In this document: one piece after another, positions 27,594 through 34,954 of the stretch | Position numbering within the stretch: the first letter of the stretch is position 1 | Layout of the letters: every line of letters starts with the position of its first letter | Assembly (NCBI GenBank): GCA_947505995.1 | Contig: CANNNB010000001.1 | Coordinates: 1-34,954 of the forward strand | Direction of reading: 5' to 3' | Length of the DNA: 34,954 nt | DNA from: Comamonadaceae bacterium | GTDB taxonomy: Bacteria > Pseudomonadota > Gammaproteobacteria > Burkholderiales > Burkholderiaceae | Program-made: the position numbers and the translations under genes | The notes under the pieces: model-generated | Told to the model about the DNA's origin: nothing | Database searches by the model: none | Seen by the model: only the letters and a program-made list of their open reading frames with translations

Positions 27594-27959
27594 TTAACGC
27601 ACGAGCCATTGATCTGGTTGATAGCCCACTGTAATTACAACACTTTCTTTTGATTGCCACTCAATGACGGGTCTTTTGACCAGGCTTGGATTGGCCAAAA
27701 GAAAGGGCAGTGCCGAGGCAGCACTGGTTACGCTTGACTGCTCGGCTGCACTGAGTTTGCGCCAACTGCTACCTTTTCGGTTTAAAACTGTCTCCCACCC
27801 TGCCTCTTTCAGCCAGTGATGGAGGTTTTTTTCGGGCAGGCCTTGCTTCTTGAAGTCATGGAAGGCATGCTCAAGGCCTTGATGATTTAGCCACGTTCGT
27901 GCCTTTTTAACGGTATCGCAATTGGCTATACCATAAAGAGTAATGACGGTGTATTTCAT
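27594..27959 (-). CDS. ArsC/Spx-family protein (YffB-like)
   Basis: A 121-residue thioredoxin-fold protein of the arsenate reductase (ArsC)/Spx superfamily. LYGIANCDTVKKARTWL (8-24) holds the single N-terminal Cys14; the YGIxxCDTVKKA pattern is that of the YffB subgroup, not of true arsenate reductase. The C-terminal LVKRPVIEW segment is also conserved. YffB function is not settled; a glutathione-dependent thiol reductase role has been suggested. No arsenic genes are nearby. It is divergent from folC, with 44 nt between starts, and separated by about 117 nt from the glycine-zipper gene, where I see nothing definite. Confidence 0.88.
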   Translation of the reverse strand: MKYTVITLYGIANCDTVKKARTWLNHQGLEHAFHDFKKQGLPEKNLHHWLKEAGWETVLNRKGSSWRKLSAAEQSSVTSAASALPFLLANPSLVKRPVIEWQSKESVVITVGYQPDQWLVR

Positions 27960-28003
27960 GATTTGTATTTAACGGTGCTGGACTCAGCGACAATCTTACC
28001 CTT

Positions 28004-29293
28004 ATGAAAACATTGACTGAATGGCTTGCATATTGCGAGAACTTGCATCCCCATGCCATTGACATGGGCCTTTCCCGGGTTCGTCAAGTGGCTCAAAATC
28101 TTCAACTTGTTTTGAAAGTGCCCGTGATCACCGTAGCTGGCACCAATGGCAAAGGGTCGACCTGCGCCATGTTGGAGGCCATTTATTTACAGGCGGGCTA
28201 CAAAACCGGTGTTTACACATCGCCTCATTTGGTGCTGTTTGAAGAACGCTGTCGCTTGCAAGGGGAGTCGCCGCCAGCAGCCATGTTTGCAAACGCTTTT
28301 GAGCAAGTTGAGCAAGCACGGGGAGAAATCTCCCTGACCTATTTTGAATTTAGCACTCTGGCAATTTTGAAAATGATGGCGGAGTCTGACTTGGATGTTG
28401 TCATTTTGGAAGTCGGTTTGGGTGGGCGCCTAGACGCCGTCAACCTGATAGACGCCGATTGCGCAGTCATTACCAGCATTGATCTGGACCACACCGCACT
28501 TTTAGGTAACGACCGTGAAACCATTGGATTTGAAAAAGCTGGCATTATTCGCCCTAGCAAGTCGGTGGTGTTGAGCGATCCAGTTCCCCCCAATTCAATC
28601 ATTCAACACGCCAAGGACCTAGGCGCAGACCTCTGGCTGATGGGGCAAGACTTCAACTTTTCGGGTGACCAGTTGCAGTGGTCATGGGCGGGCAGGGGCC
28701 GCCGCTACAGTGGATTGGCCTACCCAGCGCTAAGAGGCGCAAATCAATTGCTGAATGCATCAGGCGTTTTGGCAGCTTTGGAAATCATGCGTCCCCAATT
28801 GCCTGTAACTGCACAGGCCATTCGCAATGGCTTGGCCATGGTGGAGTTGACCGGGCGGTTTCAAATCGTGCCGGGCGAACCAGTTTTGGTGCTGGATGTG
28901 GCGCACAACCCTCATTCTGTGGCGGCATTGGCGGCCAATTTAGATGCCATGGGTTTTTATCCATGTACCCATGCCGTTTTTGGCGCAATGGCCGACAAGG
29001 ACCTTGCAAGCATGCTGAAAAAAGTTCTGCCCATGGTGGATGTCTGGTATTTCACTGATTTGCCCTTGCCAAGGGCGAGTAAGGCCGCCCAACTGGAAGA
29101 CGCATGGCGTCAGATGAACACACGCCAAGATGTGAAAGCCAGCCAGCATATTTCGCCCCAAAAAGCCCTTGAATCTGCCATTACAGCAGCAGGCCCCACT
29201 GATAGAATCTTGGTCTTTGGTTCGTTCTATACGGTGGGCGGCGTTTTGCAGACTGGCATTCCCAAGCTGCATGCCAAACACCTGAGTAATTGA
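28004..29293 (+). CDS. folC: Bifunctional folylpolyglutamate/dihydrofolate synthase
   Basis: A 429-residue Mur-ligase-like ATP enzyme that adds glutamate to dihydropteroate and to folates. The P-loop AGTNGKGSTCAM lies at 45-56. The YTSPHL segment, the ILEVGLGGRLDAVN block and the later LDVAHNPHS motif are standard. It heads a six-gene plus-strand run: folC, dedD, cvpA, purF, metZ, gltX. The stop is followed by dedD with a 12-nt gap. In many related bacteria accD lies directly upstream; here an ArsC-like gene is divergent instead. Confidence 0.95.
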   Translation: MKTLTEWLAYCENLHPHAIDMGLSRVRQVAQNLQLVLKVPVITVAGTNGKGSTCAMLEAIYLQAGYKTGVYTSPHLVLFEERCRLQGESPPAAMFANAFEQVEQARGEISLTYFEFSTLAILKMMAESDLDVVILEVGLGGRLDAVNLIDADCAVITSIDLDHTALLGNDRETIGFEKAGIIRPSKSVVLSDPVPPNSIIQHAKDLGADLWLMGQDFNFSGDQLQWSWAGRGRRYSGLAYPALRGANQLLNASGVLAALEIMRPQLPVTAQAIRNGLAMVELTGRFQIVPGEPVLVLDVAHNPHSVAALAANLDAMGFYPCTHAVFGAMADKDLASMLKKVLPMVDVWYFTDLPLPRASKAAQLEDAWRQMNTRQDVKASQHISPQKALESAITAAGPTDRILVFGSFYTVGGVLQTGIPKLHAKHLSN

Positions 29294-29304
29294 GGCTCCA
29301 CCGC

Positions 29305-30093
29305 ATGGCTTTTTTCAAGCTTCGACTTCCTGGACGACTTTCGTCCGTCCCTAGTGGCGCCGATGCGCTGTCCAATGCGCCCGCAGAAAGCGTCGAGGTT
29401 ATTCGCAAGCGAGCGCGTCATCGGCTCATGGGCTCGGTGGTGTTGGTCTTGGGTGCCGTGGTTGGCTTGCCATTGCTGTTTGACAGCCAACCTAGACCAG
29501 TGGCCATCGACACGCCTATTGTGATTCCAGATCGGAATCAGGCCGCCCCCTTAACCTCAACAATTGCCAGTGCCCAACCCGTTGCAGGCAAAGGCTCCGT
29601 GGCAGAACCACTGCCTACTACCGCAGAATTTGGCGCTCAGACTAAAAGTGGCGTCTCCAATTCTGCAGGGCTAGACCCCCACGAAGAAGTGGTCACCAAG
29701 GACACCAAGCCTGAGCTTAAGCAAGAGGCCAAGTCTGAGGCAAAGCTTGAATCAAAACCTGACGTCAAAGAGGGCGTCAAAGAGGGCGGCAAGGATGCAG
29801 CCAAAGATGCAGCCAAAGTGAAGGCTTTGCTCGATGGGAAAGACACTCCCAAAGCGGGCGAAGCTGTTCGATCGATCGTTCAAGTCGGTGCTTTCGCCGA
29901 TTTGGCCAAGGCCAAAGAGGTAAGAGCCAAGCTTGAAAGCGCTGGGTTTAAAACCTATACCCAAGAAGTAGAAACCAAAGACGGTAAACGAATTCGTGTT
30001 CGAGTAGGCCCCTTTCCAAGCAAAGAAGAAGCAGACAAAACAGCGGAAAAAATTCGCAAATTGAATTTGCAAGCATCGGTGTTAAAGCTTTAA
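29305..30093 (+). CDS. dedD: SPOR-domain membrane protein (DedD-like)
   Basis: The start is taken at ATG 29305 (MAFFKLRLPGR), with GAGG upstream, giving 262 residues; the frame begins earlier at a TTG inside the folC stop. A short cytoplasmic N-terminus is followed by one transmembrane segment (about 42-59) and a long periplasmic linker. The linker's Lys/Glu/Asp-rich part (about 125-180) has near-repeats of K-E-G and K-D-A-A. A C-terminal SPOR domain (about 190-262) starts IVQVGAFADLAKAKEVRAKL. SPOR domains bind denuded peptidoglycan glycans at the division septum, and DedD helps cell constriction in E. coli. Context folC-dedD-cvpA-purF is the classic one. Confidence 0.9.
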   Translation: MAFFKLRLPGRLSSVPSGADALSNAPAESVEVIRKRARHRLMGSVVLVLGAVVGLPLLFDSQPRPVAIDTPIVIPDRNQAAPLTSTIASAQPVAGKGSVAEPLPTTAEFGAQTKSGVSNSAGLDPHEEVVTKDTKPELKQEAKSEAKLESKPDVKEGVKEGGKDAAKDAAKVKALLDGKDTPKAGEAVRSIVQVGAFADLAKAKEVRAKLESAGFKTYTQEVETKDGKRIRVRVGPFPSKEEADKTAEKIRKLNLQASVLKL

Positions 30094-30106
30094 GGTGAGC
30101 GAATTC

Positions 30107-30595
30107 ATGGCCTCAACCGACTGGATCCTTTTGGCAATGCTGGCAGCCTCAATGGTTTTGGGTGCTTGGCGTGGCTTGGTCTATGAGGTTCTTTCTGTCA
30201 TGGGTTGGATTGCTGCGTTTTTGCTGGCGCAGTGGTTTGCTCCCGATGTGGCAGAAATGTTGCCAATGCAGAACTCTGGCGAAACCTTGCGCTATGCAGC
30301 AGCATTTGTGTTGGTTTTCATTGCCAGTGTTTTTGCAGCAGGTTTGGTTTCTGCGCTCATGAAAAAAATCATTTCAGTGGTGGGACTTCGCCCGGTTGAT
30401 CGAATTCTGGGTGCCATCTTTGGTTTGTTTAGGGGCGTGATTTTGTTATTGGCTTTAAGCGTTGTGGTGCACATGACCGCTTTGCAAGAAAGTGATTGGT
30501 GGCTCGAGTCAAAAGGCGCCCCGATGCTGACCACCTTGCTGAAAGGCTTGCGCCCCATGCTGCCTGAAAAATTTGGGGCCTATTTGCCCGACTGA
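30107..30595 (+). CDS. cvpA: CvpA family membrane protein
   Basis: The preferred start is ATG 30107 (MASTDWILLAMLAASMVLG, 162 residues), because AAGGTGAG directly upstream is a strong Shine-Dalgarno. The in-frame GTG at 30095 would lie inside that site and add four residues. There are four hydrophobic membrane segments. GAWRGLVYEVLS and the later RPVDRILGAIFGLFRG segment match the CvpA/colicin V production family, inner-membrane proteins linked to envelope homeostasis and colicin V export. The gene follows dedD closely and precedes purF by 12 nt, as in many proteobacteria. Confidence 0.92.
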   Translation: MASTDWILLAMLAASMVLGAWRGLVYEVLSVMGWIAAFLLAQWFAPDVAEMLPMQNSGETLRYAAAFVLVFIASVFAAGLVSALMKKIISVVGLRPVDRILGAIFGLFRGVILLLALSVVVHMTALQESDWWLESKGAPMLTTLLKGLRPMLPEKFGAYLPD

Positions 30596-30607
30596 CTGGA
30601 CTGAAGT

Positions 30608-32128
30608 ATGTGTGGAATTGTTGGCGTTGCAAGCAACGCACCTGTGAATCAGTTGCTCTATGACGCGTTGTTGCTGTTGCAACACCGCGGGCAAGATGCT
30701 GCAGGTATCGTCACGCAGAAAGACCGAAAATTTCACATGCACAAAGCCAAAGGCATGGTGAAAGATGTTTTTAGAACTCGCAACATGCGTTCTTTGCCAG
30801 GTAACTGTGGCTTGGGACAAGTGCGCTATCCCACAGCAGGCAATGCATTCAGTGAAGAAGAGGCACAGCCTTTTTATGTCAATGCACCTTTTGGACTGGT
30901 GTTGGTGCACAACGGCAACTTGACCAATGCCAAAGCTTTGAAGGCAGAACTTTTTTCGACCGATCACCGTCATATCAACACCGAGAGTGACTCCGAGGTT
31001 TTGCTCAACGTGTTGGCGCACGAATTGGAAAAAACCACACGGGGTTTGCCTTTAACGCCAGCCGATGTTTTTAAAGCCGTTCAAGGTGTGCATCGCCGCG
31101 TGAAGGGTTCTTATGCGGTCATCGCCCTCATTGCAGGCCACGGGTTGCTGGCCTTTAGAGACCCATTTGGCATTCGTCCCTTGTGCATTGGCAAAGGCAA
31201 AGATGGCACCTTCATGTTGGCCAGTGAGTCTGTTGCACTTGAAGGAACTTTGCATCAGTTTGAGCGCAATGTTGCGCCGGGCGAGGCGGTGTTCATTGAC
31301 ATGCAGACACAGCTTTTTAGCCAACAATGCGCAGACCATCCGCAGCTGACGCCTTGCATTTTTGAATACGTTTACTTGGCCAGACCCGATTCGACATTGG
31401 ATGGTATTTCTGTTTACCAAGCACGTCTGAACTTGGGCGAAACGTTGGCCAAGCGAGTCATCTCTACTGTGCCACCCAGTGACATTGATGTGGTCATTCC
31501 CATCCCAGAATCGAGTCGGCCTAGTGCTGCACAACTTGCGCAATTGTTAGGCCTGCCGTATCGCGAGGGGTTCGTCAAAAATCGCTATGTCGGCAGAACC
31601 TTCATCATGCCAGGGCAGGCTGTTCGCAAAAAATCGGTGCGACAAAAACTGAATGTCATTGCCAGTGAATTCAAAGGCCGCAATGTCTTGTTGGTTGATG
31701 ATTCCATTGTGCGCGGCACAACAAGCCGTGAAATTGTGCAAATGGCGCGAGAAGCAGGCGCGCGCAAGGTTTATATGGCCAGTGCTGCGCCGCCAGTGCG
31801 TTATCCCAACGTCTATGGCATTGACATGCCTACTAAAGATGAACTGGTTGCGCACAACAGATCGGTGGATGAAATTCGACAAATCATCGACTGTGATGCA
31901 CTCATTTACCAAGATGTCGATGCCATGAAATTGGCAGTTGCCAACGCTGCCTTGCCAGGCTTCCCCAAGCTTCAAGGGTTTGATGCCTCTTGCTTTGACG
32001 GCATCTATGTGACCGGTGATGTATCTGCTGAAGACATAGAGCGCTTGAACGATAATCGACCAGCCCAAGATGACGAGTCCGAGACCGACCCTGACCGCTC
32101 GCGCTTGGCTCTGCCAAATGCATCTTGA
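30608..32128 (+). CDS. purF: Amidophosphoribosyltransferase
   Basis: A 506-residue enzyme that makes 5-phosphoribosylamine from PRPP and glutamine, the first committed step of purine synthesis. MCGIVGV at the N-terminus exposes Cys2 as the glutaminase nucleophile with no propeptide, so this is the E. coli-like type without the processed, Fe-S Bacillus form. The LLQHRGQDAAGI block, the EGFVKNRYVGRTFI segment and the PRPP-binding VLLVDDSIVRGTTS motif are all present. The last 30 residues are acidic and variable. metZ follows on the same strand. Confidence 0.96.
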   Translation: MCGIVGVASNAPVNQLLYDALLLLQHRGQDAAGIVTQKDRKFHMHKAKGMVKDVFRTRNMRSLPGNCGLGQVRYPTAGNAFSEEEAQPFYVNAPFGLVLVHNGNLTNAKALKAELFSTDHRHINTESDSEVLLNVLAHELEKTTRGLPLTPADVFKAVQGVHRRVKGSYAVIALIAGHGLLAFRDPFGIRPLCIGKGKDGTFMLASESVALEGTLHQFERNVAPGEAVFIDMQTQLFSQQCADHPQLTPCIFEYVYLARPDSTLDGISVYQARLNLGETLAKRVISTVPPSDIDVVIPIPESSRPSAAQLAQLLGLPYREGFVKNRYVGRTFIMPGQAVRKKSVRQKLNVIASEFKGRNVLLVDDSIVRGTTSREIVQMAREAGARKVYMASAAPPVRYPNVYGIDMPTKDELVAHNRSVDEIRQIIDCDALIYQDVDAMKLAVANAALPGFPKLQGFDASCFDGIYVTGDVSAEDIERLNDNRPAQDDESETDPDRSRLALPNAS

Positions 32129-32153
32129 TCACTCTCCAAAAATACAGTGTAAA
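32125..32153 (+). promoter_or_regulatory. Possible promoter for metZ
   Basis: TTGATC (32125-32130), a 17-nt spacer and TGTAAA (32148-32153) match the consensus at four of six bases in each box. They lie at the purF stop, about 17 nt before the metZ ATG. The small palindrome TACAGTGTA (32143-32151) overlaps the -10. The short distance to the ATG makes this tentative. Confidence 0.25.
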
Positions 32154-32169
32154 AAATCTTGAGATCGAT

Positions 32170-33381
32170 ATGAGCCAGCACCCATTGCCCGACAACTTGC
32201 ACATCGACACTTTAGCGCTCAGAGCTGCCGTTGATCGCAGCCAGTATGGTGAAAATTCTGAGGCCTTGTACCTTACAAGCGGCTATGTTCAGCCTGACGC
32301 CGAAACCGCGGCCAGGCGTTTTGCGGGTGAAGAAGAGGGCTATACCTACGCTCGCCTAGGCAACCCGACATTGGCCAGTTTGGAATTGCGCTTGGCGGCC
32401 CTCGAAGGTGCAGAGGCTTGTATTGCCACGTCTACCGGCATGTCTGCCATTTTGCTCATGTGCTTAGGTTTGCTCAAAAGTGGTGACCATGTCATTTGCT
32501 CGCATTCATTGTTTGGCTCTACCATCAAATTGATTGGCGGTGAATTTGCCAAGTTTGGTGTGCAAACTACTTTTGTATCTCAAACCCAAGTGGCCCAGTG
32601 GCAAGCGGCTATGCAGCCCAACACCCGTTTGTTGTTTGCTGAAACGCCCACCAACCCTCTAACCGAGGTGTGCGACATCAAAGCCTTGGCCGAAATTGCG
32701 CATGCCTGCAATGCTTTGCTGGTGGTTGACAATTGTTTTGCAACGCCTATTTTGCAGCGGCCTCTGGCAATGGGTGCCGATTTGATCGTTCACTCTGGCA
32801 CCAAATATTTAGATGGTCAAGGTCGTGTCATGGCTGGCGCATTGTGCGGCTCCAAGGCATTGATTGATGATGTCTTTGGCCCAGTCATGAGAAGTGCGGG
32901 CATGACCTTGTCGCCCTTCAATGCCTGGGTGGTTTTGAAAGGCTTGGAGACCTTGGGTATCCGCATGAAAGCCCAGTCTGAGCAGACCATGGCCTTGGCT
33001 CAGTGGTTAGAAGCGCAACCCCAAGTGGCTCGCGTTTTTTACCCTGGCTTGAAGAGTCATCCACAGCACGCATTGGCCATGGCCCAACAATCGAACATGG
33101 GCGGTGCTGTGCTTTCTTTTGAGGTGAAAGCGCAATCGCCTGAGCAGGGGCGCGAGAATGCTTTTAAAGTCATGAACGCCATGCGAACTGTCTCTTTGTG
33201 CACCAATTTAGGCGATGTCAAAACACTCGTGGCCCACCCTGCCAGCACCTCGCATGGCCGCCTTACCGAAGCTCAGCGGCAAATGGCGGGCATTCAGCAA
33301 AGCCTAATCCGTGTGGCCGTAGGCCTTGAGTACCTAGATGACTTGAAAGCTGACTTCTTGCGCGGCTTTCAGGCACTCTAA
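32170..33381 (+). CDS. metZ: O-succinylhomoserine sulfhydrylase
   Basis: The start is taken at ATG 32170 ([19 protein letters not shown]), giving 403 residues, the family's usual length; the frame begins earlier at a TTG overlapping the purF stop. It is a PLP enzyme of the Cys/Met metabolism group that forms homocysteine from O-succinylhomoserine and sulfide. The Y-x-R pair in [10 protein letters not shown], the ATSTGMSAI block and the PLP lysine in [13 protein letters not shown] are visible. Within the group, MetZ is favoured over MetB or MetY by length and overall pattern, but this is not proof of donor specificity. gltX follows after 13 nt. Confidence 0.9.
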   Translation: MSQHPLPDNLHIDTLALRAAVDRSQYGENSEALYLTSGYVQPDAETAARRFAGEEEGYTYARLGNPTLASLELRLAALEGAEACIATSTGMSAILLMCLGLLKSGDHVICSHSLFGSTIKLIGGEFAKFGVQTTFVSQTQVAQWQAAMQPNTRLLFAETPTNPLTEVCDIKALAEIAHACNALLVVDNCFATPILQRPLAMGADLIVHSGTKYLDGQGRVMAGALCGSKALIDDVFGPVMRSAGMTLSPFNAWVVLKGLETLGIRMKAQSEQTMALAQWLEAQPQVARVFYPGLKSHPQHALAMAQQSNMGGAVLSFEVKAQSPEQGRENAFKVMNAMRTVSLCTNLGDVKTLVAHPASTSHGRLTEAQRQMAGIQQSLIRVAVGLEYLDDLKADFLRGFQAL

Positions 33382-33394
33382 TTCCAATCTCGAA

Positions 33395-34792
33395 ATGTCT
33401 TCTATTCAAAAACCAGTTCGCACGCGCTTTGCGCCTTCCCCCACAGGCTTTATTCACCTTGGCAACATTCGATCGGCTTTGTACCCTTGGGCCTTTGCCA
33501 AGGCACAAGGCGGTATCTTTATTTTGCGCATTGAGGACACTGATTTAGAGCGCTCCAATCAAGCTTCGGTCGATGTGATTTTGGAAGGCATGGCTTGGTT
33601 GGGTATGAACCCCGATGAAGGCCCTTTTTACCAAATGCAGCGCATGGACCGCTACAAAGAAGTACTGGCCCAACTTCAAACCACAGGCCAAGTTTATCCA
33701 TGCTACATGAGCATTGAAGAGCTTGATGCCCTGCGCGAAAATCAAATGGCGGCCAAAGAAAAACCGCGTTATGACGGTACGTGGCGGCCCGAGCCAGGCA
33801 AAGCATTGCCGTCCATTCCAGAAGGCGTGAAGCCTGTCTTGCGATTTAAAAATCCGCAGGACGGCGTGGTGGCATGGGATGACAAAGTTAAGGGACGCAT
33901 TGAAATTAGCAACCAAGAACTTGACGACTTGGTCATTGCACGGCCAGATGGCACGCCCACCTACAACTTTTGCGTGGTGGTTGATGACATCGACATGCAA
34001 ATTACGCACGTGATTCGGGGTGATGACCATGTGAACAACACACCGCGTCAAATTAATATTTTCAAAGCCTTGGGCAAAGAAGTGCCGGTCTATGCCCACT
34101 TGCCTACTGTGCTCAATGAACAAGGCGAGAAATTGAGCAAGCGCAATGGCGCCAAGCCTGTGACGCAGTATCGCGATGAAGGCTACTTGCCCGACGCCAT
34201 GGTGAATTATTTGGCGCGACTTGGATGGAGTCATGGCGATGACGAAATTTTCAGCCGCCAACAGTTTTTAGACTGGTTTGACCTCGACCATTTAGGTCGC
34301 AGCGCAGCGCAGTTTGACGACGCCAAACTGCGCTGGGTGAATGCGCAACACTTAAAGGCCTCAGAAGACTCGCAGTTGGCTTTGTGGGTTAAAGCTATTT
34401 TGAGTCAAAGAGACATCGCCTCAGACGACCGATTGCCTGCCATTTGTGGTTTGTTCAAAGACCGATGCGACACGCTTTGCGTGTTGGCCGATTGGGTGTC
34501 CGTTTTTTATGGCGATGTCTCGCCCAAAGCAGATGAAAAAGCCCAACATGTGACCGATGCAATCAAGCCTGCATTGGAACTGCTGGTTGAGAAGCTGTCT
34601 GCATGTGAATGGGAAAAGGCCGCCATTGCTTTGGTCATTAAAGAAGTTTTAACGGCTCACGCTTTGAAAATGCCCCAACTGGCCATGCCTGTTCGGGTTT
34701 TGGTCATGGGCACCGCACAGACGCCCTCACTCGATGCGGTGCTTGCTTTGTGTGAAAAGCAAAAAGTTTTAGAGCGCTTGAAAAACGCTTGA
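33395..34792 (+). CDS. gltX: Glutamate--tRNA ligase
   Basis: A 465-residue class I aminoacyl-tRNA synthetase. The HIGH-type motif appears as HLGN (21-24) within [20 protein letters not shown], and the KMSKS-type motif as KLSKR (about 246-250) in [26 protein letters not shown] is the glutamate-site segment. The Cys-rich zinc motif of E. coli GltX is not seen (only one Cys in PCYMSIEEL), as in many zinc-free GluRS. Full family length. Its last codons contain the -35 of the tRNA-Ala promoter. Confidence 0.96.
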   Translation: MSSIQKPVRTRFAPSPTGFIHLGNIRSALYPWAFAKAQGGIFILRIEDTDLERSNQASVDVILEGMAWLGMNPDEGPFYQMQRMDRYKEVLAQLQTTGQVYPCYMSIEELDALRENQMAAKEKPRYDGTWRPEPGKALPSIPEGVKPVLRFKNPQDGVVAWDDKVKGRIEISNQELDDLVIARPDGTPTYNFCVVVDDIDMQITHVIRGDDHVNNTPRQINIFKALGKEVPVYAHLPTVLNEQGEKLSKRNGAKPVTQYRDEGYLPDAMVNYLARLGWSHGDDEIFSRQQFLDWFDLDHLGRSAAQFDDAKLRWVNAQHLKASEDSQLALWVKAILSQRDIASDDRLPAICGLFKDRCDTLCVLADWVSVFYGDVSPKADEKAQHVTDAIKPALELLVEKLSACEWEKAAIALVIKEVLTAHALKMPQLAMPVRVLVMGTAQTPSLDAVLALCEKQKVLERLKNA

Positions 34793-34807
34793 AAATCTGT
34801 CTATAAT
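34778..34807 (+). promoter_or_regulatory. Sigma-70 promoter of tRNA-Ala
   Basis: TTGAAA (34778-34783), an 18-nt spacer and a perfect TATAAT (34802-34807) stand about 45 nt before the mature tRNA. The -35 lies inside the last codons of gltX, so the tRNA has its own start rather than relying on read-through. Confidence 0.65.
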
Positions 34808-34814
34808 CCATTTC

Positions 34815-34937
<123 letters not shown>

Positions 34938-34954
34938 ATCATTGATTGAAGCAA

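Noticed and set aside
33545..34261. Minus-strand frame of 238 codons inside gltX
   Set aside because: Shadow of gltX; no recognisable motif or ribosome-binding site.
34789..34807. A second TTGAAA (34789-34794) as the -35 for the tRNA promoter
   Set aside because: Only 7 nt separate it from TATAAT; the TTGAAA at 34778 has the proper 18-nt spacing.

Overview
The window looks like a stretch of core chromosome from a betaproteobacterium of the order Burkholderiales, most likely Comamonadaceae (a Limnohabitans- or Rhodoferax-like lineage). This is an inference from protein flavour and gene order, such as folC-dedD-cvpA-purF-metZ-gltX-tRNA-Ala and fbp next to pepN. By eye the base composition is moderate and even. 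I see no insertion sequence, phage gene, integrase, toxin-antitoxin pair or CRISPR array.

Layout. 1-1861 (+): the 3' part of an M48/Ste24-type membrane protease, overlapping rsgA. 1886-4457 (-): apaH, a CoA-pyrophosphatase-type Nudix hydrolase and a CobD/CbiB-family membrane protein, closely spaced. 4567-7084 (+): a CNNM/CorC-type membrane protein, a small H-NS-family protein with its own terminator, and a stand-alone cis-prenyltransferase with a TTG start. 7095-8381 (-): a DEAD-box RNA helicase. 8442-9877 (+): rfbA-rfbC. 9878-10882 (-): a PfkB-family adenosine kinase. 11051-13177 (+): a NYN-domain protein abutting a class III CoA-transferase. 13271-19782 (-): an alpha/beta hydrolase, prfB (with its programmed +1 frameshift), pepN, fbp, blc, and a possible micro-ORF with no normal start codon. 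19809-23356 (+): an acyl-CoA synthetase, an aldo/keto reductase and plsY. 23430-23915 (-): yajQ, divergent from murB (23956-24996, +). 25000-27959 (-): ArsC/YffB-like protein, a glycine-zipper envelope protein, ppnP and argG. 28004-34792 (+): folC, dedD, cvpA, purF, metZ and gltX, followed by tRNA-Ala(GGC) with its own promoter.

Most genes are housekeeping: ribosome assembly and translation (rsgA, prfB, gltX, tRNA-Ala, DEAD helicase), envelope and polyprenol metabolism (murB, plsY, rfbA/C, the cis-prenyltransferase, blc, dedD), nucleotide and cofactor metabolism (purF, folC, apaH, Nudix, adenosine kinase, ppnP) and amino-acid or central metabolism (argG, metZ, fbp). Genes are packed tightly. 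Convergent pairs are separated by 0-24 nt with no visible terminators, and several neighbours overlap or abut.

I found no convincing new multi-gene system. The items most worth a second look are a 32-codon reading frame after blc that lacks a start codon, the isolated cis-prenyltransferase, the NYN/CoA-transferase pair, a terminator-like hairpin on the strand opposite to all nearby genes, and a perfect 7-bp inverted repeat bracketing the tRNA.
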